DNA of 36,954 bases from Lachnospiraceae bacterium (GCA_021199405.1 JAJQID010000078.1:1-36954), one strand, 5' to 3'. Shown: positions 1 to 6,718, counted from the first letter of the stretch. Program-made: numbers and translations. Notes: generated by a model not told the origin, from the sequence alone.

Positions 1-758
1 CGGCGGCAGCCTCCGGTGAGGCAGCAGCTTCTGAAAACTCTGACGCTTCCGGAGCCCTGGAAGACTCTGAGGAGGAAACCCCGGAGGCTTCCCCGGAGAA
101 TGGAACAGCGGAGGACACGTCAGAAAATGAGGAGAGCGTGCAAAACAGCGGCGAAGGCTCAGAAAGTGAAAGCCAGAATTCCTCCGGGGACACTTCTCAG
201 TCTTCCGCCAGTACTGATGAAGGAGCTTCAGAGAATAACGAGACGGGCAGCTCCATGACCTTTACCGCAGTGGACGAGACGGTGACCGCCAAGTCCGCCA
301 CGAATCTGCGCTCCGAACCCAGCACTGCGAGCACAGACACGGTGGTAATGGTGCTGGAGAGCGGAATGCAGGCTCTAAGAACGGGCATTAATGAGAATAC
401 AGGCTGGTCCAGGGTCAGCTATGACGGGCAGGAGCTTTACGCGGTCAGCAGTCTGCTGACCACGGATTTGTCAGGGCAGACCACCGGGGAGGTGGCGGCG
501 GACCCGGACAGGGTGACCACCGCGGACGGGCGGGTGATTATTTTCACGGCCTGTGATGATACCGTTTCCCCGAAAATGAGCACCAATCTGCGGACGGAGC
601 CCAGTACCTCTCAGGGGAACGCCACGGTTTATTATGAGCTGCAATACGGTGAGACCGTTCATCGAACCGGATATGACGGGGACGCCGGCTGGTCCAGAGT
701 GGAGTATGACGGGCAGATTTTGTATGCGGTGACAAGCTATCTGTATGTTGTGGAATAA
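1..758 (+). CDS. Secreted/cell-surface SH3-domain protein, 3' part only
   Basis: The reading frame is open from base 3 to the stop at 756-758 with no stop upstream, so the gene enters from the left edge. A GTG at 138 is an internal Val codon, not a start. The visible N-terminal part, about 80 residues, is low-complexity and rich in Glu, Ser, Ala and Asn, typical of an extracellular linker. Two similar modules of about 70 residues follow (roughly bases 255-475 and 535-755). Each has the bacterial SH3 pattern of a TNLR-(S/T)-EPST core, a GW-SRV-YDG strand and a Y-AV-S-L end. Such domains usually bind peptidoglycan or other wall polymers. The catalytic or anchoring part, if any, lies outside the window. 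The C-terminal position of the SH3 pair fits a wall-targeting role. Confidence 0.85.
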   Translation, partial: AAASGEAAASENSDASGALEDSEEETPEASPENGTAEDTSENEESVQNSGEGSESESQNSSGDTSQSSASTDEGASENNETGSSMTFTAVDETVTAKSATNLRSEPSTASTDTVVMVLESGMQALRTGINENTGWSRVSYDGQELYAVSSLLTTDLSGQTTGEVAADPDRVTTADGRVIIFTACDDTVSPKMSTNLRTEPSTSQGNATVYYELQYGETVHRTGYDGDAGWSRVEYDGQILYAVTSYLYVVE

Positions 759-839
759 TTGTACATGTGAATGATTTCAGAAAATAAAAGTGAAAAGTCA
801 GCGTTCATGAGGCTATATAAAGACTTTGCCGTCTTTTAC

Positions 840-868
840 TTGAACATCTGTTCGATATGTGCTATAGT
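840..868 (+). promoter_or_regulatory. Sigma-A-type promoter of the small toxin gene
   Basis: TTGAAC at 840-845, a 17-base spacer and TATAGT at 863-868 make a near-consensus promoter. Its transcript would start near 875 and carry a leader of about 75 bases before the ATG at 951. The leader holds a CCCGG/CCGGG hairpin (about 889-903), in line with the structured leaders of type I toxin mRNAs. Confidence 0.6.
841..854. promoter_or_regulatory. LexA (SOS-box)-like operator inside the toxin promoter
   Basis: TGAACATCTGTTCG differs by one base from the Gram-positive LexA/DinR box CGAAC-N4-GTTCG, and the inner GAAC/GTTC dyad is perfect. It overlaps the -35 hexamer and the start of the spacer, a position where LexA would block RNA polymerase. 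That LexA binds here is inference. Confidence 0.5.
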
Positions 869-950
869 ACGTTTAAATAGTGTATTTACCCGGGGAGCCG
901 GGGGACGTGCTCTCACCCAATCCAAGACCTTACGGAAAGAGGTGATTATT

Positions 951-1034
951 ATGAGTACATACGAAGAATTCATGGTTTTGCTGACGTTTGCGTCTCTGAT
1001 CGTTGCAATTCTGAATATGAAAAATAAGAAATAG
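951..1034 (+). CDS. Small hydrophobic toxin, Hol_Tox/TxpA-BsrG-like, 27 aa
   Basis: ATG at 951 follows a GAAAGAGG ribosome site at 936-943. The 27-residue product begins MSTYEEFMVL, carries one hydrophobic helix (about residues 8-22) and ends in a basic tail (KNKK). The MSTYE/MTVYE start, single helix and lysine tail are shared with the putative holin-like toxin family and with the B. subtilis type I toxins TxpA and BsrG, which damage the membrane or envelope. Context supports this: a strong promoter with a LexA-like box upstream, a structured leader, and a convergent promoter at 1143-1171 whose RNA would overlap the 3' end of the mRNA. It could instead be an uncharacterised membrane peptide. 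No toxicity can be read from sequence. Confidence 0.7.
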   Translation: MSTYEEFMVLLTFASLIVAILNMKNKK

Positions 1035-1136
1035 CCGTCCTGCGCTCTACAAAGTCTGGAACGGCTATTTCAGATAGCAACTTAACAGATTTTCGCCGGG
1101 TCGGGTGATCCGCACTCACCTTCCGGCTCCCTTGTT
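1024..1136 (-). ncRNA. Candidate antisense antitoxin RNA overlapping the toxin 3' end
   Basis: A minus-strand promoter (1143-1171) would start RNA near 1136. The RNA would begin with one arm of a long hairpin: CTTAACA at 1081-1087 pairs with TGTTAAG at about 1132-1139, and inside it GCCGG/CCGGC and GGGTGA/TCACC pair. Further along, AAATAGCCGT at about 1065-1075 pairs with ACGGCTATTT at 1028-1038 and is followed on the minus strand by a T-rich stretch, so it can act as terminator. The resulting RNA of roughly 110 nt would overlap the last codons and 3' UTR of the toxin mRNA, the same layout as RatA/TxpA and SR4/BsrG. Ends are estimated. Confidence 0.5.
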
Positions 1137-1142
1137 AAGTGT

Positions 1143-1171
1143 ATTATACACGAAGGAAGAGTTTTTGGCAA
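1143..1171 (-). promoter_or_regulatory. Promoter for the antisense RNA
   Basis: Read on the minus strand: TTGCCA (1166-1171), a 17-base spacer, TATAAT (1143-1148). The -10 is perfect, the -35 has four of six consensus bases and the spacing is ideal. It points towards the toxin gene and away from the metallo-beta-lactamase-fold gene. Confidence 0.6.
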
Positions 1172-1188
1172 TATACAAAAGAAAAAAT

Positions 1189-1225
1189 TATAGTGAACGA
1201 CAAAAATAATTTGTCGTTCACTATA
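1189..1225. repeat. Perfect 16-bp inverted repeat
   Basis: TATAGTGAACGACAAA at 1189-1204 and its exact complement at 1210-1225 flank a five-base loop. The arm resembles the hairpin arm of the dispersed repeat just downstream (TATAGTAAACGAC), so the two are probably related. Confidence 0.8.
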
Positions 1226-1249
1226 AAGATGATGCACACGATCACGCAA

Positions 1250-1311
1250 GGAATGGCTGCTAACGCAGCCCGCGATCGGCGCTATAGTAAACGACATAAA
1301 GTCGTTTATTA
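1250..1311. repeat. Dispersed palindromic repeat, copy A
   Basis: Bases 1251-1310 match 10341-10400 at 53 of 60 positions with no gaps. The unit holds two hairpins: GGCTGC-taac-GCAGCC, and TAAACGAC-ataaa-GTCGTTTA. It lies in the non-coding stretch before the metallo-beta-lactamase-fold gene. The open frame through it (from 1139) is taken to be fortuitous. Confidence 0.8.
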
Positions 1312-1360
1312 TTTAGAGTTCAGAGACAGATATGGTAATGCGGGAACAGGAAACAGTGCA

Positions 1361-2305
1361 TTGACTGATATTCATAATAAAAAAAGAAAGAAAAAATCCA
1401 TAAGGCTTCGTTTTTATGTCACTGTTTTTGCAGGATTTCTGGCGCTGCTTGCCATATTTTCCCTGAAGGAATTCGGTCCTTGGCTTCTGCGGCAGTATCA
1501 GGACAAAAGACTGTCAGGGACGCTGCCGGAGGGGAGCCTCCTTGAAGTGGTTTATCTGGATGTGGGACAGGCGGACGCTGCACTTTTACTCTGCGACGGG
1601 GAGACCATGCTGATCGATACAGGGGGATATGAGGATACGGAGCTGATCATTTCTTACCTGTATGAATATGAGGTTGACATGATCGAGTATCTGGTGCTGA
1701 CTCATTCCGATTCCGACCACATCGGAGGAGCCGCGGATATTCTGCGGGAGTTTGAGGTGGAGGAGGTGTTTTTCTCTGATTTTGAAAAAGAGAATTCTTC
1801 CTATTTAAATCTGATGGAAGCACTGGAGGAGGAGCAGTTGACTGCCTGGCTCCCTGATGCCGGATATGAGGTGGAGCTTGGCGGCGCGACGGTCACATTC
1901 CTTGGACCGGTGGGAGAGTGGGATACGCCCAACAATACCTCTATCTGTCTGAGAGTGGACCATGGGGTCAACAGCTTCCTTTTTACCGGGGACGCGGAGG
2001 CGGAAGCGGAGGAGGAGCTGGTGGAGAAAGGACAAAACCTGAGAGCCACAGTATACAAGGTGGGACACCACGGCTCCTATACTTCCTCCACAGAGCTTTT
2101 GCTGAATGCGATTCAGCCTCAGTACGCAGTCATCAGCTGCGGGGAGGGCAATGATTACGGCCATCCCCATGATCAGACGCTGCGCCGTCTGGAAAAAGTG
2201 GGCGCGGAAATTTTCAGGACGGACACCCAGGGCACGATTACCTTTATTTCTGATGGAAAGAGTCTGACGAATGAGTTGTCGCTTCAAAATCAGGAACTGT
2301 CGTAA
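1361..2305 (+). CDS. Membrane-anchored metallo-beta-lactamase-fold hydrolase (ComEC C-domain-like)
   Basis: With the TTG start at 1361 the protein has 314 residues: a basic N-terminus, one membrane helix (about 18-35) and an MBL-fold domain (about 60-305) that would be outside the cell. Seen motifs are LDVGQADA (66-73), LIDTGG, the metal-binding HSDSDH (115-120), LFTGDAE with Asp211, and KVGHHGS with His236. The order matches the C-terminal nuclease-like domain of ComEC/Rec2 and its stand-alone relatives, but the ComEC channel domain is absent, so DNA uptake cannot be assumed. The start is supported by AGGAAAC about six bases upstream. A longer frame from GTG 1139 runs through antisense-promoter and repeat DNA and is less likely. 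A hairpin GGAACTGTC/GACAGTTCC (2293-2324) overlaps the stop. Confidence 0.8.
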   Translation: MTDIHNKKRKKKSIRLRFYVTVFAGFLALLAIFSLKEFGPWLLRQYQDKRLSGTLPEGSLLEVVYLDVGQADAALLLCDGETMLIDTGGYEDTELIISYLYEYEVDMIEYLVLTHSDSDHIGGAADILREFEVEEVFFSDFEKENSSYLNLMEALEEEQLTAWLPDAGYEVELGGATVTFLGPVGEWDTPNNTSICLRVDHGVNSFLFTGDAEAEAEEELVEKGQNLRATVYKVGHHGSYTSSTELLLNAIQPQYAVISCGEGNDYGHPHDQTLRRLEKVGAEIFRTDTQGTITFISDGKSLTNELSLQNQELS

Positions 2306-2364
2306 AATAATCTGTGACAGTTCCCTGGTCATCAGAAATAAAAACAGACTGAATACCGTTGATT

Positions 2365-2589
2365 TTATTTGATTTCGTCCCTCCCCGCCAGCACGTCCAG
2401 GGAAACTCCGAACAGGTCAGCAAGCAAAAGCAGTGTCTCCAGATCCGGCAGAAAAATGCCGTTTTCATAGTTGGAATAGGTGGAAGGGCTGATATGCAGA
2501 CTGGCGGCAACGGCTTTCTGCTGCAGGCCGCGCTCCAGGCGCAGCTTCCGCAGCTGTCTGCCGAATAAATATCTGTAGACTGGGTTCAT
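2365..2589 (-). CDS. XRE-family helix-turn-helix regulator, 74 aa
   Basis: The ATG (complement of 2587-2589) follows AGGAG with good spacing. The 74-residue product is essentially one HTH_3/Cro-CI domain: a GRQLRKLRLERGLQQ first helix, an AASLHISPSTYSNYENG recognition region, then a third helix (LETLLLLADLFGVSLDVL). No effector or toxin partner is fused or adjacent. It is convergent with the metallo-beta-lactamase-fold gene and divergent from pyrF. Paired GATATAT direct repeats at 2702-2761 in the shared upstream region are possible operators. The target is unknown. Confidence 0.85.
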   Translation of the reverse strand: MNPVYRYLFGRQLRKLRLERGLQQKAVAASLHISPSTYSNYENGIFLPDLETLLLLADLFGVSLDVLAGRDEIK

Positions 2590-2701
2590 GCGGGACTCCT
2601 GATGATTTGAACTGAATCTGTAACTCTTTTTACGCTTTTACGGAAATTAAAACATATTTTTCAGCAAAAATCCGTTTTTTCAAGAATGTTGTAGATTTTG
2701 G

Positions 2702-2761
2702 GTCGATATATCGTCCGTGAGGAAACGCATGTTTCTGGAGCTTGTGTTGATATATTGTCTG
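2702..2761. repeat. Pair of 16-bp direct repeats upstream of the pyrF promoter
   Basis: GTCGATATATCGTCCG (2702-2717) and GTTGATATATTGTCTG (2746-2761) agree at 13 of 16 bases, all differences being C/T. They lie 44 bases apart, close to four helical turns, and the second ends four bases before the -35 box at 2765. Both centre on a GATATAT core. They look like a double operator, and the adjacent XRE regulator is a candidate binder. Confidence 0.4.
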
Positions 2762-2764
2762 CGA

Positions 2765-2793
2765 TTGACTTTTTTTTCAGGCTTTGCTACAAT
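2765..2793 (+). promoter_or_regulatory. Promoter of pyrF
   Basis: TTGACT at 2765-2770, a 17-base spacer and TACAAT at 2788-2793: five of six consensus bases in each hexamer. The transcript would have a leader of about 110 bases. Apart from this promoter and the direct repeats before it, the rest of the 320-base gap (2590-2909) shows nothing recognisable. Confidence 0.7.
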
Positions 2794-2909
2794 CTTATCC
2801 GGTACGGACACGGCGGCTTCTGATGATTGAACTGATTGCGCAGCGGATGCTTTTGCCTGCGTGGGAGAAGTGGCAGTGTCTGACAGTTTTGAAAGAAAGG
2901 AAACCACCT

Positions 2910-3839
2910 ATGATTGACAAACTCATATCCAAAATCAAAAAGACCCAGGCACCCATTGTGGTGGGGCTGGATCCGATGCTGAAATTTATTCCGGAGCAGA
3001 TTCAGAAGAAGGCGTTCGCGGAGTACGGCGAGACCCTTCAGGGAGCCGGAGAGGCCATCTGGCAGTATAATAAGGAAATTGTGGACGCGATTTATGATAT
3101 AGTGCCGGCGGTGAAGCCGCAGATTGCCATGTATGAGCAGTTTGGCCTGGAGGGAGTGAAGGCCTTCCTGAGAACAGTGGAATACTGCAAATCGAAGGAT
3201 CTGGTGGTGATCGGTGATATCAAAAGAGGCGATATTGGCTCTACTTCCGAGGCTTATGCTGTGGGGCATCTTGGAAAGGTTCAGGTGGGAGGTCAGAAAT
3301 TTTACGGCTTTGATGAGGATTTTGCCACCATCAATCCCTACATGGGAACGGACGCGGTGGCGCCATTTGTGAAGGTATGCAAGGAAGAGAAAAAGGGTCT
3401 GTTTATCCTGACCAAGACCTCCAATCCCAGCAGCGGAGAGTTCCAGGATCGTCTGATTGAAGGTCGTCCCTTATATGAGTGGGTGGGTGAGAAGGTGGCC
3501 CAGTGGGGCAGCGATTTTGTGGGAGAGAGCGGCTACAGCTATGTGGGAGCTGTGGTGGGTGCCACTTACCCGGAGCAGGGAAAGATTTTGCGTGAGATTA
3601 TGCCGAAATCCTATATTCTGGTGCCGGGCTACGGAGCGCAGGGCGCGAAGGGCACCGACCTTGTGCATTTCTTCAATGAGGACGGGCTGGGCGCTGTTGT
3701 AAACTCCTCCCGGGGAATCATCGCGGCATGGCAGCAGGAGAAATATAAGGCCTTTGGACCGGAGCGCTTCGCGGAGGCCTCCAGGCAGGCAGCGCTGGAT
3801 ATGCAGGCGGATATCGCCCAGGCACTGGAAAGCAGATAA
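2910..3839 (+). CDS. pyrF: Orotidine 5'-phosphate decarboxylase, type 2
   Basis: Decarboxylates OMP to UMP, the last step of de novo pyrimidine synthesis, in the cytoplasm. The 309-residue product has the length and motifs of the longer type 2 (mycobacterial-type) enzyme: VVGLDP near 17-22, the catalytic DIKRGDIG at 103-110 (Asp103, Lys105, Asp108), INPYMGTDAV, FILTKTSNPSS, GAVVGAT and a phosphate-binding LVPGYGAQG loop. ATG 2910 was chosen because AAGG lies nine bases before it; the frame upstream to 2784 is open but has no family similarity and overlaps the promoter. The gene stands alone, separated from pyrE by about 5.8 kb of unrelated genes, whereas pyr genes are often clustered. Confidence 0.95.
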   Translation: MIDKLISKIKKTQAPIVVGLDPMLKFIPEQIQKKAFAEYGETLQGAGEAIWQYNKEIVDAIYDIVPAVKPQIAMYEQFGLEGVKAFLRTVEYCKSKDLVVIGDIKRGDIGSTSEAYAVGHLGKVQVGGQKFYGFDEDFATINPYMGTDAVAPFVKVCKEEKKGLFILTKTSNPSSGEFQDRLIEGRPLYEWVGEKVAQWGSDFVGESGYSYVGAVVGATYPEQGKILREIMPKSYILVPGYGAQGAKGTDLVHFFNEDGLGAVVNSSRGIIAAWQQEKYKAFGPERFAEASRQAALDMQADIAQALESR

Positions 3840-3851
3840 CGGAAAAATGTT

Positions 3852-3887
3852 CGGAAAAAGGCGCGGCATCTACTGTGCCTTTTTCTG
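3852..3887. terminator. Bidirectional terminator between pyrF and the HxlR gene
   Basis: GGAAAAAGGC (3853-3862) pairs with GCCTTTTTC (3877-3885); the A and T tracts let it work in both directions. It overlaps the last codons of the convergent HxlR gene. Confidence 0.7.
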
Positions 3888-4223
3888 ACATTTCTGTTTG
3901 ATGCTCAGATAGTTTTCTCCCCACTCGCACATGGCGTCCAGAATGGGAATCAGGCTCTCGCCGAAGGCAGTCAGAGCGTATTCGGTGCGGGGCGGCACCA
4001 CCGGATAGACTGTGCGGGTGATTAGCTCGTCTTTTTCCAGCTCCCTTAGCTGCTGAGCCAGCATTTTGTCGGTGGCGGTGGGCATGAATCGGTGCAGCTC
4101 GCTGTAGCGCAGTGTGCCGTGCTCCATCAAATTCCACAGAATCTCGGTTTTATATTTGCCGCCGATCATGGACATGGTCTTGTGCAGGGGGCAAAAACAG
4201 GGAATTTTGTCAGTGTTTTCCAT
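3870..4223 (-). CDS. HxlR-family winged-helix regulator, 117 aa
   Basis: Cytoplasmic DNA-binding protein. The ATG (complement of 4221-4223) follows GAGGAG at suitable distance; a longer frame to 4430 runs into the promoter region and is rejected. The product has the HxlR layout: Cys9 and Cys11 near the N-terminus (IPCFCP), GGKYKTEILWNLMEHGTLRY, a recognition segment MLAQQLRELEKDELI, and a wing PPRTEYALTAFGESL. N-terminal cysteines in this family (YodB, HypR) often sense electrophiles or disulfide stress. The gene diverges from an amino-acid importer, with a CTTAC/GTAAG dyad between them, so it probably controls itself and the importer. Confidence 0.88.
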   Translation of the reverse strand: MENTDKIPCFCPLHKTMSMIGGKYKTEILWNLMEHGTLRYSELHRFMPTATDKMLAQQLRELEKDELITRTVYPVVPPRTEYALTAFGESLIPILDAMCEWGENYLSIKQKCQKKAQ

Positions 4224-4286
4224 TATGGGTGCTCCTCGTATGATTTGCCGCCAGTTGTCTATGAACGGCGACAGGAATTTTATATG

Positions 4287-4302
4287 CTTACTTTTTGGTA
4301 AG
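4287..4302. promoter_or_regulatory. Candidate HxlR operator
   Basis: CTTACTTTTTGGTAAG is a dyad with CTTAC/GTAAG arms six bases apart. It lies between the divergent HxlR and importer genes, 22 bases upstream of the importer -35 box and within the probable HxlR promoter. TTAC-N-GTAA dyads are typical HxlR-family sites. Confidence 0.5.
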
Positions 4303-4324
4303 TATCTATAAAAAAAGTGCATTC

Positions 4325-4352
4325 TTGATTTATGGTTTGTTATGTGTATACT
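4325..4352 (+). promoter_or_regulatory. Promoter of the amino-acid importer operon
   Basis: TTGATT (4325-4330), 16 bases, TATACT (4347-4352). It would give a leader of about 50 bases before the permease start. Confidence 0.5.
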
Positions 4353-4409
4353 ATATGAGAGAAATCTGAAAAAAGCAAGCTTTTTTAAAAGAAAGATACA
4401 TATATCATT

Positions 4410-5087
4410 ATGGATGAACGAGTGATACAAATTCTGGTAGAAGCCTTCCCCAGGCTGATGAGCGCCGCCTTTAAGACTATGGTACCCCTGACTATTCTGG
4501 GCTTTTCACTTGCCATGGTCATTTCTCTGGTGGTGGCTCTGGTGCAGGTGGCCCATCTGCCTGTTTTTAAGCAGCTGGCCAGATTCTATATCTGGATTTT
4601 CCGGGGAACTCCTCTGCTGGTACAGCTTTTTGTGGTGTTTTACGGGCTGCCCAGGGTTGGCATCCTGATAGACGCCTTTCCCGCGGCAGTGCTTGTATTT
4701 GCTTTAAATGAGGGCGCTTACGCCGCAGAGACCATGCGCGCGGCGATTGAATCCGTGTCTGAGGGTCAGATCGAGGCAGGCTACTGCGTGGGATTGAATT
4801 ATGTTCAGATCATGTGGCATATTGTGCTTCCACAGGCCATGCGCACGGCATTTCCGTCCCTTTCCAACGCCCTGATCAGTATGGTGAAGGATACCTCCTT
4901 AGCCTCCGTGATCACGGTTCAGGAGATCATGATGACGGCTCAGAGAATCAACGCTACTTATTATGAGCCGCTGCTTTTGTATATGGAGGCTGGCTTCGTG
5001 TATCTGATTTTCTCCACCGTCCTGACCTGGCTGCAGAGTGTGGGGGAGAAATACTTGAATAAATACCGGGGAGGGAACCGGACATGA
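4410..5087 (+). CDS. Polar amino-acid ABC transporter permease (HisM/GlnP/TcyB type)
   Basis: 225-residue inner-membrane subunit of an amino-acid importer. It has about five hydrophobic helices, the FRGTPLLVQLF segment typical of the His/Glu/Gln/opine permease family near residue 65, and the EAA-loop region (EAGYCVGLNYVQIMWHIVLPQ, roughly 125-145) that contacts the ATPase. The length is normal. The ribosome site before ATG 4410 is weak (AAGAAAG, too far), so translation may be limiting or the start slightly different. Its stop overlaps the ATPase start by four bases (ATGA), indicating translational coupling. Cystine, glutamine or arginine are possible substrates, and the sequence does not decide. 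Confidence 0.9.
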   Translation: MDERVIQILVEAFPRLMSAAFKTMVPLTILGFSLAMVISLVVALVQVAHLPVFKQLARFYIWIFRGTPLLVQLFVVFYGLPRVGILIDAFPAAVLVFALNEGAYAAETMRAAIESVSEGQIEAGYCVGLNYVQIMWHIVLPQAMRTAFPSLSNALISMVKDTSLASVITVQEIMMTAQRINATYYEPLLLYMEAGFVYLIFSTVLTWLQSVGEKYLNKYRGGNRT

Positions 5088-5812
5088 TGCTTGAAATTCA
5101 TGATATCCACAAAAAATTCGGTGATCTTGAAGTCCTGAGGGGACTTGATATCTCTGTGGATAAGGGGGATGTGGTGGCGGTGCTGGGCCCCAGCGGTTCC
5201 GGCAAGACTACGCTGCTGCGCTGCATCAATTTCCTGGAGACGGCGGACAGCGGCAGGCTGATTTTTGATGGCGAGGAATTTCAGCTGGGCCATATTTCCA
5301 AAAAGGATGTGGCCAGGCTTCGCAAAAAGACAGCCTTTGTATTCCAGAGCTACAATCTTTTTTTAAATAAAACAGCCCTGCAGAATGTGACCACAGGTCT
5401 GACTGTGGGCAGAAAAATGGAAAAAAATCAGGCAAATGAGATTGGCAAAAGAATGCTGGATAAGGTGGGTCTGTCCGACAGGTATGATTATTATCCTTAT
5501 CAGCTTTCCGGCGGGCAGCAGCAGCGGGTGGCCATCGCGAGGGCTCTTGCCACGGATCCGGAGATTATCTTTTTTGATGAGCCTACATCAGCGCTGGACC
5601 CGGAGCTGATCGGGGAGGTGCTTTCGGTCATGCGGGATCTGGCAAATGAGGGCATGACCATGCTGGTGGTGACTCATGAGATGAGCTTTGCCCAGGATGT
5701 GTCCAAAAAGGTGATTTTCATGGAAGGCGGACGCATTGTGGAGCAGGGAGAGAGTAAGGAATTCTTTGCCCATCCGAGGATGGAGAGGACAAGGGAGTTC
5801 TTAAAGTTATAA
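5084..5812 (+). CDS. Polar amino-acid ABC transporter ATP-binding protein (GlnQ/TcyC type)
   Basis: 242-residue cytoplasmic ATPase powering the importer. Walker A is GPSGSGKTT (about 36-44), the Q-loop lies near AFVFQSYNLF, the signature is LSGGQQQR, Walker B is IIFFDEPTSALD and the switch histidine is in VVTHEM. The short C-terminus without a regulatory domain is usual for the GlnQ group. It starts at the ATG overlapping the permease stop, with GGAGGG about 10 bases upstream. The substrate-binding lipoprotein follows after 26 bases with its own strong ribosome site. Confidence 0.93.
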   Translation: MMLEIHDIHKKFGDLEVLRGLDISVDKGDVVAVLGPSGSGKTTLLRCINFLETADSGRLIFDGEEFQLGHISKKDVARLRKKTAFVFQSYNLFLNKTALQNVTTGLTVGRKMEKNQANEIGKRMLDKVGLSDRYDYYPYQLSGGQQQRVAIARALATDPEIIFFDEPTSALDPELIGEVLSVMRDLANEGMTMLVVTHEMSFAQDVSKKVIFMEGGRIVEQGESKEFFAHPRMERTREFLKL

Positions 5813-5838
5813 AATATATGAAGGAGGATGATTATATT

Positions 5839-6672
5839 ATGAAAAAGAAAATTCTGGCACTGTTGCTGGCATCTGCGATGACGCTTGGAGCTCTGGCGGG
5901 CTGTGGCAGTTCGAGCAGTTCAGAGAGTGAAAATGGGGAAGCCGCAGAGGAAACCGCTGACGACCAGCTGGCGTCCATTCTGGAGGCGGGAGAAATCATC
6001 GTTGCGCTGGAGGGCAACTGGGCTCCCTGGAGCTATCATGATGAGGATGACAATCTGGTAGGCTTTGACGCGGACGTCGCCCGTGCGATCGCGGCGGAGC
6101 TTGGCGTGGAGGTGACCTTCGTGGAGGGCGACTGGGACAGCCTGCTGGCCGGTCTGGACGCAGGACGCTATGATCTGGTGGTCAACGGTGTAGAGTACAC
6201 TGAGGAGCGGGCGGAGAAATATGATTTCACCGATCCCTATGCTTACATTCGCACGGCGCTGATTGTGCGCTCGGACAATGAGGAAATTACCACCTTTGAG
6301 GATCTGGATGGAAAGAGTACCGCCAACAGCATCGCCAGCACCTATATGGATCTGGCGGAGAGCTATGGCGCGGAGGTGACCGGTGTGGACAGTCTGGATG
6401 AGACGCTGGAGCTGGTGCTTTCCGGCCGTGTGGACGCTACTCTGAACGCGGAGGTATCCTATTATGATTATATGGATGTGCATCCGGACGCGGAGTTAAA
6501 GATTGTAGCTCTGACTGAGGAAGCCTCCAATGTGGTGATCCCCACCAGAAAGGGCGATGACTCCGCATCCTTAAGGGAGGCCATCAACGAGGCCATCGCG
6601 ACTATCTCTGAGAACGGAACGCTCTCCGAGATTTCCATTCAGTATTTTGGAAGCGATATTACGCAGGAGTAA
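5839..6672 (+). CDS. Amino-acid ABC transporter substrate-binding lipoprotein
   Basis: 277 residues. A lipoprotein signal peptide ends in LAGC with Cys22, so the mature protein is lipid-anchored outside the membrane. A short Ser/Glu linker is followed by an SBP_bac_3 domain: the ligand-binding start GNWAPWSYHDEDDNLVGFD, then DADVARAIAAELGV, and DLVVNGVEYTEERAEKYDFTDPY, the usual family signature. ATG 5839 is taken because AAGGAGG lies at 5821-5827; the in-frame ATG at 5818 sits before that site. It is the last gene of the permease-ATPase-SBP operon and ends just before a strong terminator. Which amino acid is bound is not clear. Confidence 0.92.
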   Translation: MKKKILALLLASAMTLGALAGCGSSSSSESENGEAAEETADDQLASILEAGEIIVALEGNWAPWSYHDEDDNLVGFDADVARAIAAELGVEVTFVEGDWDSLLAGLDAGRYDLVVNGVEYTEERAEKYDFTDPYAYIRTALIVRSDNEEITTFEDLDGKSTANSIASTYMDLAESYGAEVTGVDSLDETLELVLSGRVDATLNAEVSYYDYMDVHPDAELKIVALTEEASNVVIPTRKGDDSASLREAINEAIATISENGTLSEISIQYFGSDITQE

Positions 6673-6718
6673 AAAGCTGCCGCAATTCTGAGCGGATGCA
6701 GGAAAACAGAACAGAAGA

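Noticed and set aside
16..258. 80-residue plus-strand frame at the left edge
   Set aside because: A shifted-frame shadow of the acidic SH3 protein; the Arg/Pro-rich product is typical of out-of-frame GC-rich repeats.
138..758. Complete SH3 protein starting at GTG 138
   Set aside because: The same frame is open back to base 3 with the same Glu/Ser-rich composition and no ribosome site at 138, so it is an internal codon of a gene entering from the left.
1139..1360. N-terminal extension of the metallo-beta-lactamase-fold protein to GTG 1139
   Set aside because: The extension crosses the antisense-RNA promoter, a perfect hairpin and a dispersed repeat, has no ribosome site and shows no protein-like composition.
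2784..2909. 42-residue extension of PyrF
   Set aside because: It overlaps the promoter -10 region and leader, lies before the ribosome site and is absent from the enzyme family.
3718..4137. Minus-strand frame across the pyrF end and HxlR gene
   Set aside because: Out-of-frame shadow without ribosome site or family resemblance; the same holds for the long minus-strand frames inside pyk, dppD/dppF-type genes, purM and the AraC gene.
4224..4430. Longer start for the HxlR regulator
   Set aside because: It covers the divergent promoter region, and family members start close to the Cys-containing segment.
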